The translations under genes were made by a program, and so were the position numbers. 33,267 nt of DNA from assembly GCA_000996025.1 (NCBI GenBank), contig LBYF01000014.1, positions 1-33,267 on the forward strand. The letters run 5' to 3'. Of this stretch, positions 26,126-33,267 are shown one piece after another. Within the stretch, counting starts at the first letter, position 1. Every line of letters begins with the position of its first letter. Below the pieces are notes generated by a model that had not been told where the DNA came from, ran no database searches, and saw nothing but the letters and a program-made list of their open reading frames with translations. The DNA is from Parcubacteria group bacterium GW2011_GWA2_40_14 (GTDB lineage Bacteria > Patescibacteriota > Minisyncoccia > Phycocordibacterales > DATDWN01).

Positions 26126-26650
26126 TGCACAAGGGAAAAAATCTAAAACAGTTTAGATTTTTTTCCTTGTGCGTTTATTTTACCAAATCCGAACCTGTTT
26201 CCAAAATCGGAGTAAATGATGTCGCACGCGCGAAGTGTTTGGTGATGTGGAGTTGAGCGGTACGTTCCACGACGAATTCCGTCACAACCCAGCGTCCACT
26301 ACACCAGACTGTCGGGTACGACAGTCTGCTTCCGTTCCCGCTGTTCTGTTTCCGCCCTCGCCTCGCCCCCGACCCCATACAAGTTTGTTTGGCGCGGATT
26401 GCATTTGGATTCGGTATGGCGGTGGCGAGTCTCGGGCAGGTTTCTCCTTTGAAGGGAGAAACTGACGGAATTCTAGTGCCAATTCAAATTCGGTGTCTCG
26501 GACATTCCTTTGGGCTAGTGGTAATATACACTTCTGTTTTTGTTTAACCACGCCCAAAACGGAACATGTCCGAGACGCTAAATCTTTTGTGTGCTTGCCC
26601 CAACCCCCTCCCATGCGCGCACACGGAATCCCGCCTAACGGCATGGGAGA
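26126..26650 (+). repeat. Modular foldback repeat, copy A
   Basis: Terminal hairpin GCACAAGGGAAAAAATCTAAA-ACAG-TTTAGATTTTTTTCCTTGTGC; head TTTATTTTACCAAATCCGAACC...; foldback closed by GAATTCCGTCA (26274-26284)/TGACGGAATTC (26463-26473); further stems at 26495-26576 and 26608-26649. Confidence 0.75.
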
Positions 26651-26755
26651 CTCCCTACCAGAGTGAGCCTTACGGCTCACATACACCATTTGAGCCGTTT
26701 GCCTACGGCAAACAAAAACATTGAAATTTTTTCCAAAATTTGAGAAGATTAAAAA

Positions 26756-27160
26756 ATGACTGATGACGACAAAGAATATGATGAGTGGAATAAATTGAAA
26801 AAAGAAATTCAATCTGGCACTGACGTGCCAGATTACTTCCCACAAGAAGGCGAAGTGTGGATGTCTTCACTTGGAAAAAATATTGGTTTTGAACAAAACG
26901 GAAGTGGTACTAATTTTTCAAGACCGATTCTTGTTGTTAAGAAATTTAACAATCATATGTTTTGGTGTGCTTCGCTTTCTACCAAACAAAAGAAATTTGA
27001 TTTTTATTATAATTTCACTGATCCAAATGGAGAAAAGGTTTCTGTCATTTTGGCTCAATTAAAATTGGTTAGCGTAAAAAGATTGAAAAGAAAGTTGTAT
27101 GATATTTCCAGCAGTGACCTTATAGAGATAAAAGGGAAATTAAGGAAGTTTTTAGAGTAA
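26756..27160 (+). CDS. PemK/MazF-like toxin family protein
   Basis: GEVWMSSLGKNIGFEQNGSGTNFSRPILVVKKFNNHMFWCASLSTK...VSVILAQLKLVSVKRLKRKLYDIS. Confidence 0.75.
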   Translation: MTDDDKEYDEWNKLKKEIQSGTDVPDYFPQEGEVWMSSLGKNIGFEQNGSGTNFSRPILVVKKFNNHMFWCASLSTKQKKFDFYYNFTDPNGEKVSVILAQLKLVSVKRLKRKLYDISSSDLIEIKGKLRKFLE

Positions 27161-27163
27161 ATC

Positions 27164-27189
27164 GAAACCCCGCATCTCTGCGGGGTTTC
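27164..27189 (+). terminator. Terminator-like hairpin after the PemK-like gene
   Basis: GAAACCCCGC-ATCTCT-GCGGGGTTTC. Confidence 0.6.
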
Positions 27190-27335
27190 TCGGAGCCTTT
27201 CGGCACTTTGTATCATTAGTATAGCAAGTGGTATATGAATGTCAAATGAATTGGACTTGCTTTTTTATATGGATATGGTACAATCCAAACAGATTTCTCA
27301 ACCCGCAAACCTTAATTTAAGAGGAGAAAAGTACC

Positions 27336-27497
27336 TTGAAACACAACAAGTTTCTGAGTTTTGTAACGATTCTTTGCGTTTTGAGCCTCTGTAAAATTGA
27401 GGTTACAAACAGCGTGGGCGTGCCTTCGGCACGCCCACTCCTTGGTTGGTTCTCAACCGCTAAGTTCCATTTTGGTGTATTTATTGTACCAAGTTAG
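27336..27497 (+). CDS. Putative small secreted/membrane peptide, 53 aa, TTG start (or truncated gene 5' end)
   Basis: MKHNKFLSFVTILCVLSLCKIEVTNSVGVPSARPLLGWFSTAKFHFGVFIVPS*; SD GAGGAG ~10 nt upstream; promoter-like TTGCTT-16-TACAAT upstream; signal-like N-terminus; ends inside repeat B. Confidence 0.35.
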   Translation: MKHNKFLSFVTILCVLSLCKIEVTNSVGVPSARPLLGWFSTAKFHFGVFIVPS

Positions 27498-27838
27498 AAC
27501 CTATTTTCAAAACAAAGTGAGGTAATGAATGTGGCACGCTCCGAGAAAGTGGTAATGTGAAATGTAATCGTACGCTTCACGAAAGCCCCGCCACCGCCTC
27601 GCTTCTCTCGGCAACCCCCAAAAGAAAAAATGTCTCTTGCTCTTTTGTTTTTCGCGGGATGGATTTTTTCTAAAATGGAAAGGACATTTTTCTTTTTGGG
27701 GTTCTGCCCTCCAAGTATTCGGGCAGTGTGGCGGGGCTTCAATTCGGACTCGGTTTTGGAAAATTTGTGGTATGAATACGCCAGAAGAAATCCTTGTTGG
27801 GTTTCTAAAAATTGTTCATTTACAACCTAAAAAGGAGG
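27473..27838 (+). repeat. Modular foldback repeat, copy B (ends at the serS ribosome-binding site)
   Basis: Head TTTATTGTACCAAGTTAGAACCTATTTTCAAAACAAAGTGAGGTAATG; foldback GAAAGCCCCGCCAC (27581)/GTGGCGGGGCTTC (27728-27740) with inner arm AACCCCCAAAAGAAAAAATGTC / GGACATTTTTCTTTTTGGGGTT; tail CAATTCGG. Confidence 0.85.
27759..27838 (+). promoter_or_regulatory. 80-nt leader of the serS-MAT operon, identical to the leader of the AlaRS-like operon
   Basis: GAAAATTTGTGGTATGAATACGCCAGAAGAAATCCTTGTTGGGTTTCTAAAAATTGTTCATTTACAACCTAAAAAGGAGG, matching the reverse complement of 32366-32445. Confidence 0.85.
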
Positions 27839-27843
27839 CAGTT

Positions 27844-29133
27844 ATGCTAGATATCCGATTCATTCTCGACAACGTCGACCTGGTCAGGCAGAACACGCAA
27901 GATCGTAATGCCAACGCCGACGTCGACAAGACGGTTGCCCTGTATGGGCAGCTGAAGCAGAAGAGGCAGAGCCTCGAAGAAGCGCAGCACCGATCCAACC
28001 AGATCTCCGGACAATTCAAAGGCGCTGATGAAGCGACCCGCGAGCAGCTCAAGATCGAGGTTGCTGGTCTCAAGCAGACCATGACAACGCTCAAGGAAGA
28101 GATCGCTATCGTCGAAAAGGAGTACACCGAAGAAGTGCTCAAGATTCCCAATCTTGTCGCTCCCGACGTTCCTTCTGGCAAAGATGAGCACGGCAACGTG
28201 CCCATCAAGCATGTTGGCGAGCCCACCAAGTTCGGCTTCAAGCCACTCGATCATGTCGAGCTCGGCAAGAAGTTGGACATCTTGGACTTTGAGGCGGCGG
28301 CGAAAGTCACCGGCTCGAAGTTCTACTTCCTGAAGAACGAAGCCGTTCTTCTCGAACTCGGCCTCATCCGTTTCGCGCTGGACTTGGCGATCAAGCATGG
28401 CTTTACGCCGGTGACAACGCCGGAACTTGCTCGTGACGAGATCATCACGGCTTCTGGATTCTCTCCGCGAGGACCCGAAAGCCAAATCTACTCCCTTACA
28501 GAAGGAGGCCTGAGTCTTATCGGCACCGCCGAAATCACTATCGGTGGCTATCTATCCAAAACGGTAATTCCGGAGGAAGATCTCCCGATCAAGATCTCCG
28601 GCGTCAGCCATTGCTTCAGAACCGAAGCTGGGAGCGGCGGTCGTGAGAGCAAGGGACTTTACCGAGTACATCAGTTCAGCAAAGTCGAACTCTACCAATT
28701 CGTTCATCCCGACAAGAGCGCAGCTGCTCACGAAGAGATGCTCGCGATTGAGGAAGAGTTTTACCAAGCCCTGAAGCTTCCTTATCGTGTCTTGCTCATG
28801 TGCAAGGGCGATCTGGGAACCCCTGCCTACCGGAAGTACGACATCGAAGCGTGGATGCCTTTTGTCGGCGAAGGTGGTGGATATGGTGAGGTGACGTCCG
28901 CGTCAAACTGCACCGACTTCCAAGCGCGACGCTTGAACACCAAGTTCAAAAATAGCGCTTCTGGCAAGACTGACTTCGTCCACACCCTCAACGGCACAGC
29001 TGTTGCTGTTACTCGAACGATGCTCGCCATCATCGAGAACAATCAGCAGGCCGACGGGACTGTGCTTATTCCCGAAGTTCTGCATCCCTACATTGGGTTG
29101 CAGTCAATCAAACCGAAACGTAGGAAGTTCTAA
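27844..29133 (+). CDS. serS: Seryl-tRNA synthetase
   Basis: MLDIRFILDNVDLVRQNTQDR coiled-coil arm; CFRTEAGSGGRESKGLYRVHQFSKVELYQF (motif 2); TSASNCTDFQARRLN; HTLNGTAVAVTRTMLAIIENNQQADGTVLIPEVLHPYIG (motif 3). Start at 27844 after AAAAAGGAGG. Confidence 0.95.
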   Translation: MLDIRFILDNVDLVRQNTQDRNANADVDKTVALYGQLKQKRQSLEEAQHRSNQISGQFKGADEATREQLKIEVAGLKQTMTTLKEEIAIVEKEYTEEVLKIPNLVAPDVPSGKDEHGNVPIKHVGEPTKFGFKPLDHVELGKKLDILDFEAAAKVTGSKFYFLKNEAVLLELGLIRFALDLAIKHGFTPVTTPELARDEIITASGFSPRGPESQIYSLTEGGLSLIGTAEITIGGYLSKTVIPEEDLPIKISGVSHCFRTEAGSGGRESKGLYRVHQFSKVELYQFVHPDKSAAAHEEMLAIEEEFYQALKLPYRVLLMCKGDLGTPAYRKYDIEAWMPFVGEGGGYGEVTSASNCTDFQARRLNTKFKNSASGKTDFVHTLNGTAVAVTRTMLAIIENNQQADGTVLIPEVLHPYIGLQSIKPKRRKF

Positions 29134-29171
29134 CAATTCCAACGTAAACTCTCAAACAAAGGAGGTGCAAC

Positions 29172-30431
29172 ATGGACAAGGCAAACTTGCTCGTCTACTC
29201 GTCTGGAGCGCCCAAAATCGACGACACCGAATTCGAGGTCGTCGAACGCAAGGGCATCGGCCATCCGGACACGCTCTGCGACACAATCGCCGAGAAGGTG
29301 TCCCAAGCATACTCGCAGTACTGCTTGAAACGCTACAGCATCATCTTGCGACACATGGTCGACAAGATCGCTCTGTCTGGCGGCTCTGCAAAGGTCAAAT
29401 TCGGTAGTGGTGAAATGCAGAAGCCCGTCAGGCTTTATCTCAACTGTCGGTTCACCCGAACTTGGCAGCAGGAGACCATCCCTTATCTTGAGATCGTCAA
29501 GGATACGGTCTACAAGCACCTTGGAGATGTTCTGCCACTTCTCGATTTGGACCAGTGGCTCATGATCGTGGATAACACGCACTTCGCACCCGGCCCTGGT
29601 GTCGTGTACGAAGCTGATGGATCGACACAGAATGAACGCCAGTTCTTCTTCGAGATCCCGCAAAAAGAGTTTGCGGTTTTCCATGACAACAGCCTGCGCT
29701 CGAACGATACCTCGACGGCAGTAGCGTACAGTCCGCTCAGTGCCACCGAGAAGATCGTGATGCTCGTTGAGACCACGCTGAATGGGAAGGAGTTCAAAAA
29801 ACTCTATCCCTATGTCGGCATGGATATCAAAGTGATGGCCAGACGCATGAAAAAGCGAATGGACATCACTGTTTGCATTCCGTTTATCGCTGCCCACACC
29901 CCGAGTAAGGACTTCTACTTCGAGAAGCTGAAGTTCCTGGAGGGCATCATCAAGCAATTGGTGGTGTCTCAGTTCGGACAGTTCGATGTTACGGTTTCGC
30001 TCAATACAAGGGACAATCCGACCAAATCGGATTATTACCTCACACTGAGCGGAAGCGCTATCGAAAGCGGCGACGAGGGTGTTGTCGGACGAGGTAACAG
30101 ATACAACGGGGTCATCCCGTTCACTCGACACATGAGCATGGAAGCTTGCTGCGGCAAGAATCCTGTCTACCATGTAGGCAAGCTCTATACCGCTATCTGT
30201 TCTCTCATTTCCGAGGAGATTCATCATCTCGTAGGACTTGAGACATATGTGTACCTGACGTCTCAGATGGGCAGGAGCCTGTCAGACCCATGGTCCGCAT
30301 GTGTAGAGATCTGTGGTGGAAACGCAACACCTGTACAACGTCAGATGATCGAAGAAATCATTGAATGTAATCTTGCCAACGCCAATGAAACCACCCAAAA
30401 AATCGTGAGGGGTGAACTGAACCTTTTCTGA
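29172..30431 (+). CDS. S-adenosylmethionine synthetase, archaeal type
   Basis: VVERKGIGHPDTLCDTIAEKVSQAYSQYCLKRY, ALSGGSAKVKFGSGEMQKPVRLYLNCRFTR, DEGVVGRGNRYNGVIPFTRHMSMEACCGKNPVYHVGKLY. Confidence 0.92.
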   Translation: MDKANLLVYSSGAPKIDDTEFEVVERKGIGHPDTLCDTIAEKVSQAYSQYCLKRYSIILRHMVDKIALSGGSAKVKFGSGEMQKPVRLYLNCRFTRTWQQETIPYLEIVKDTVYKHLGDVLPLLDLDQWLMIVDNTHFAPGPGVVYEADGSTQNERQFFFEIPQKEFAVFHDNSLRSNDTSTAVAYSPLSATEKIVMLVETTLNGKEFKKLYPYVGMDIKVMARRMKKRMDITVCIPFIAAHTPSKDFYFEKLKFLEGIIKQLVVSQFGQFDVTVSLNTRDNPTKSDYYLTLSGSAIESGDEGVVGRGNRYNGVIPFTRHMSMEACCGKNPVYHVGKLYTAICSLISEEIHHLVGLETYVYLTSQMGRSLSDPWSACVEICGGNATPVQRQMIEEIIECNLANANETTQKIVRGELNLF

Positions 30432-30446
30432 AGAGAGAAGGTTCTC

Positions 30447-30480
30447 AGTACCCATGTCGCAAAGGCATGGGTACTTTTTT
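30447..30480 (+). terminator. Rho-independent terminator after the AdoMet synthetase
   Basis: GTACCCATG-TCGCAAAGG-CATGGGTAC-TTTTTT. Confidence 0.8.
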
Positions 30481-30482
30481 AT

Positions 30483-31178
30483 TTATAGATCAAATGATTC
30501 TTCGGGACTAACTTCTTTTTTTGTTCCATTAGAAAAATAAATAACACAAGGCTTAGTACCAACGCATAATGCAACCCCACTTTCTATAACTAAACCGGTT
30601 TCTTCTGGTAGACAAACAATCGGCAAATTATGATCACTTACCCATGCTTTGAATCGGTCATTTTGTTCATCTTTAAAATGACAAGCTACTGAAAAGTTAT
30701 TAAGAAGATTGAATCCTGATACGTCTTGTAAACCTATCTTGTTTTCATCATCATGAGTATCAATTCTTTTTCCCATTATGATTGCACCGGCACTACCTCC
30801 ATATACTTGTCCGCCAGCTTCAATATATTGTATTAAAACATCGGCAAATCCAGATTCCCGAATCTCCTGAATAAGGCTCCATGTGTTACCTCCACCAATA
30901 TATATCCCATCAAACTCTTTGATGACTTCGAGATTATATTTTGATGGATCATCTACTGTTTCAAATTGAACATCAGTCCTCTCATGAAGTTCTGTAATGT
31001 TTTTCATCCACAAATGTGCTGTGGAATAAAGTTTGTGCCCACGAAGGGCAATAGGTATGTATAAAAAGCGTCCATTTTTGGGCAATGTATCAAAAAAAAA
31101 TTTGTCGAGGGGGAATGATTGCTTTTCATTACCACCCCCCGACAAATATATTCTGTTGTTCTCCTTTAGGTTTTGCAT
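30483..31178 (-). CDS. Peptidase E-like (family S51) protein
   Basis: IYLSGGGNEKQS, FDGIYIGGGNTWSLIQ, GGQVYGGSAGAIIMGKRIDTH (Ser nucleophile), GLQDVSGFNLLNNFSVACHF. Start overlaps the end of the upstream gene. Confidence 0.85.
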   Translation of the reverse strand: MQNLKENNRIYLSGGGNEKQSFPLDKFFFDTLPKNGRFLYIPIALRGHKLYSTAHLWMKNITELHERTDVQFETVDDPSKYNLEVIKEFDGIYIGGGNTWSLIQEIRESGFADVLIQYIEAGGQVYGGSAGAIIMGKRIDTHDDENKIGLQDVSGFNLLNNFSVACHFKDEQNDRFKAWVSDHNLPIVCLPEETGLVIESGVALCVGTKPCVIYFSNGTKKEVSPEESFDL

Positions 31179-32359
31179 GTTTGTATCGCTTTGCGTAACT
31201 CGTAAATGTTGATGTTACAAGTATACACCAAGCGGTCGAAATAAGCTTCTGTCGTCTCGTCTCGAGGTGGCGGAAGCTTTAACGCTTCACAAACTTTCAG
31301 GTTGACGAACCTCTCGATCTCCAAGCGTGCAAGCTGGACAGTGGTGTCTCGACTGATGGACGGATTGATGAACTGCGCCCAGTAATCAAAGTAATACGCA
31401 AGAATGCTATACACATTCACCCCGTAGTACTTTTCACTAAGCACCTTTGCGAATCGCCTAAACTGAAGGCCTGGACCTTTATTTGCAGCTTGGACACCGC
31501 ACAGGACCAGAAGCGCCATAGTTCGACACGAATCGAACATCTCTCGTGTACCTGTCGCTGTCCACGGCATCAGCGTGTCGAAATAGGAATCAGTCTTGTT
31601 TACGACCCACGCTACTCTTTCGAGACCGAAGCCGATATCACTGATTGCAATGGCTGGGCGATTTGGCTGGGGAGTAAGAAGATAGGCGGCATCACCAAGC
31701 TCAAGTCCTCCGTAGGAGAAAAAGAGCTCAAGCGCCGAAAATTTCCCGGTTCCCCAATCGTTTACAGATGTTCTCATGACGATGATGAAGTCGTTCATGT
31801 GAAGACCGAGCTTGGAGAGAATCGTGCACCAATGATCTACTGACTGCAAATGCTCGGAGAACTCGGCTCCCATTTTTTCAGTGCATACGTTCACGAAGGA
31901 AGTTGACGTTCCTTCCTGTGACTCGACATGCGGCTGAAACTGCATACGAACGCATGGCTGTGCCACGAACACCTTGTCATTCCGAATTTCCTGGTTTCGA
32001 TGAATGATGTCATCAAACATCTGAACGCCGGCGATGACCAGGTCAGTCTGACCTTCGAAATTAGCGATGTTCATAGGGGTTGCCACATTGAAGCCTGTCG
32101 AGCGAAAGTATTCGCTTATTCGTGAGCTGATTTGCGCTGGTGTCAGCATTCTCTTTCGTTTGCTGTATGTGCGAAAAGGATAGTCTCCCTTATCGCACTT
32201 ATGCCAGCCACAAACCGAGACATCCATCTTGGCAGATGTCTTAGAGAAAAAAGTCCTGCCGCAAGTGCTACACGAGTGCATTTCCCATTTCCTTTCGGCC
32301 ATAAATTTCTTCACAGCCTCCGAGTTCGTATCCACGCTGGATTCCTGTTCGGATTTCAT
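31166..32359 (-). CDS. Alanyl-tRNA synthetase-like catalytic protein, archaeal-style N-terminus, no editing or C-Ala domain
   Basis: Zn-like CSTCGRTFFSKTSAKMDVSVCGWHKCDKGDYPF; VFVAQPCVRMQF (motif 2-like); ISDIGFGLERVAWVVNKTDSYFDTLMPW (motif 3). ~397 aa. Start at ATG 32359 after AAAAAGGAGG. Confidence 0.75.
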   Translation of the reverse strand: MKSEQESSVDTNSEAVKKFMAERKWEMHSCSTCGRTFFSKTSAKMDVSVCGWHKCDKGDYPFRTYSKRKRMLTPAQISSRISEYFRSTGFNVATPMNIANFEGQTDLVIAGVQMFDDIIHRNQEIRNDKVFVAQPCVRMQFQPHVESQEGTSTSFVNVCTEKMGAEFSEHLQSVDHWCTILSKLGLHMNDFIIVMRTSVNDWGTGKFSALELFFSYGGLELGDAAYLLTPQPNRPAIAISDIGFGLERVAWVVNKTDSYFDTLMPWTATGTREMFDSCRTMALLVLCGVQAANKGPGLQFRRFAKVLSEKYYGVNVYSILAYYFDYWAQFINPSISRDTTVQLARLEIERFVNLKVCEALKLPPPRDETTEAYFDRLVYTCNINIYELRKAIQTCKT

Positions 32360-32365
32360 GATCGT

Positions 32366-32738
32366 CCTCCTTTTTAGGTTGTAAATGAACAATTTTTAGA
32401 AACCCAACAAGGATTTCTTCTGGCGTATTCATACCACAAATTTTCGTTTTATACAAGCCCGCGCCCGAATTGAAGCCCCGCCACACTGCCAGAATATCTT
32501 TACGGGCAGAACCCCAAAAAGAAAAATGCCCTTTCCATTTTAGAAAAAATCCACCCCCGCGAAAATCAAAAGAGCAAGGAACATTTTTTTCTTTTTGGGG
32601 TTGCCGAGTGAAGCGAGACGGTGGCGGGGCTTTCGTGAAGCGTACGATTACATTTCACATTACCACTTTCTCGGAGCGTGCCACATTCATTACCTCACTT
32701 TGTTTTGAAAGTAAGTGCGAGCTTGGTACAATAAACAC
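32366..32738 (-). repeat. Modular foldback repeat, copy C (inverted relative to B)
   Basis: Reverse complement aligns with copy B nearly end to end, including head, foldback, tail and leader. Confidence 0.88.
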
Positions 32739-32797
32739 ACAAAGGAAAAAATCTAAAGCAGTTTAGATTTTTTCCCTTGTGTGTTTATTGTACCAAG
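32722..32797. repeat. 76-bp palindrome at the C/D head-to-head junction
   Basis: CTTGGTACAATAAACACACAAAGGAAAAAATCTAAA-GCAG-TTTAGATTTTTTCCCTTGTGTGTTTATTGTACCAAG, one mismatch. Confidence 0.88.
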
Positions 32798-33267
32798 TCC
32801 GAACCTATTTTCAAAACAAAGTGAGGTAATGACTTCGCACGCCCCGCGTACGTGGTGGTGTGAAATGAAGTCGTACGCTCCGATACGAATTCCGTCACGG
32901 CACAGCCTCCGCTCCACCAGACTGTCGGGTACGACAGTCTGCCTCCGCTTCTGCTGTTCCGCTCCGCCCTCGCCTCGCCACCACGCATTCTGTTTTGATT
33001 TGGCGGGGGTTTTCTCTTTTTGATTTTGTATGGTGGTGGCGGGCGAGGTCGGGTTTCTCCTTGAGGGGAGAAACTGACGGAATTCTTAGTGCCAATTCGG
33101 TGGACTCGGTTTTGCCAAAACTATTTTCTGGGGATTTTGATTTGGCAAAACCGAGACTAATATTTTTGAAATTCGGCGAGATTCGGGTTTGGATTCCGCC
33201 CGCAGAAAGGGGTCTGGGGAATGAATGCGGGCGGGCTTTGAGTTTCGGATTTTGGCGGGGCTGGCTA
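32737..33267 (+). repeat. Modular foldback repeat, copy D (direct repeat of A; runs toward the window edge)
   Basis: Shares with A the head, CAGACTGTCGGGTACGACAGTCTG (32918-32941), GTTTCTCC..GGAGAAAC, GAATTCCGTCA/TGACGGAATTC closure (32887-32897/33075-33085) and later stems. Confidence 0.8.

Noticed and set aside
26175-26845. ORFs 26175-26378, 26235-26465 and 26282-26845 in repeat A
   Set aside because: They run through foldback DNA on both strands with low-complexity translations; explained by the structured repeat.
27473-27843. T-box or SAM riboswitch upstream of serS/MAT
   Set aside because: No T-box AGGGTGGNACCGCG-like sequence or recognisable SAM-riboswitch core. The serS-MAT gap is only ~38 nt, and the same leader precedes the AlaRS-like gene.
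27637-27843. N-terminal extension of SerRS (ORF track start at 27637)
   Set aside because: The extension lies wholly inside repeat B. A strong RBS precedes ATG 27844 and the protein from there begins like canonical SerRS.
27816-28485. Minus-strand ORFs 27816-28241 and 27847-28485 opposite serS
   Set aside because: Antisense shadows of serS with no own RBS or family signal.
29130-30227. 365-aa minus-strand ORF opposite the AdoMet synthetase
   Set aside because: Shadow ORF of a well-supported coding gene in a GC-richer segment; no recognisable family.
27840-32360. Assembly chimera as the explanation for the GC shift
   Set aside because: Not excluded, but the shift coincides with inverted repeats that also occur outside the module, and the AT-rich S51 gene lies inside it, which fits integration better than a simple mis-join. 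Read coverage would be decisive.
32268-33095. ORFs in repeats C and D (e.g. 32268-32486, 32470-32766, 32785-32988)
   Set aside because: Overlap repeat and foldback sequence; similar spurious translations appear in A and B.
26126-33267. Integron gene-cassette array with attC-like sites
   Set aside because: Structure-over-sequence foldbacks are attC-like in spirit, but no consistent GTTRRRY/RYYYAAC core pairs were found, the elements are much longer than usual attC, and no integrase is in the window.

Overview
AT-rich bacterial chromosome segment. Gene content and protein style suggest a Patescibacteria/CPR (Parcubacteria-like) genome; this is inference, since no rRNA is present. From left to right it contains: a partial 2OG-Fe(II) oxygenase, a HAD hydrolase and a GxxExxY gene bounded by inverted repeats; a GDP-fucose/polysaccharide block (ABC-2 permease, fcl, gmd, O-antigen-ligase-like protein); secA; a NUDIX hydrolase; an orphan Cas2/PaaX-like protein; a thiol-redox cluster (Trx-like, DsbB-like, glutaredoxin) with a DivIC-like protein; a LAGLIDADG-like gene abutting tRNA-Arg(CCU); tRNA-Phe(GAA); an ECF sigma factor with a DUF4349-like partner; hsp20; a broken prsW; valS; a 1407-aa surface protein; tsaD; and a methyltransferase. 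The most unusual region is ~26.1-33.3 kb. Four copies of a modular repeat (conserved head, long foldback stem, CAATTCGG tail) surround a MazF/PemK-like toxin, a small possible secreted ORF, and a compositionally distinct convergent module: serS plus archaeal-type AdoMet synthetase facing an editing-less AlaRS-like protein plus an S51 peptidase. The two convergent operons share an identical 80-nt leader and are bounded by ~370-bp inverted repeats. All calls come from reading sequence and supplied translations; no database search was run.
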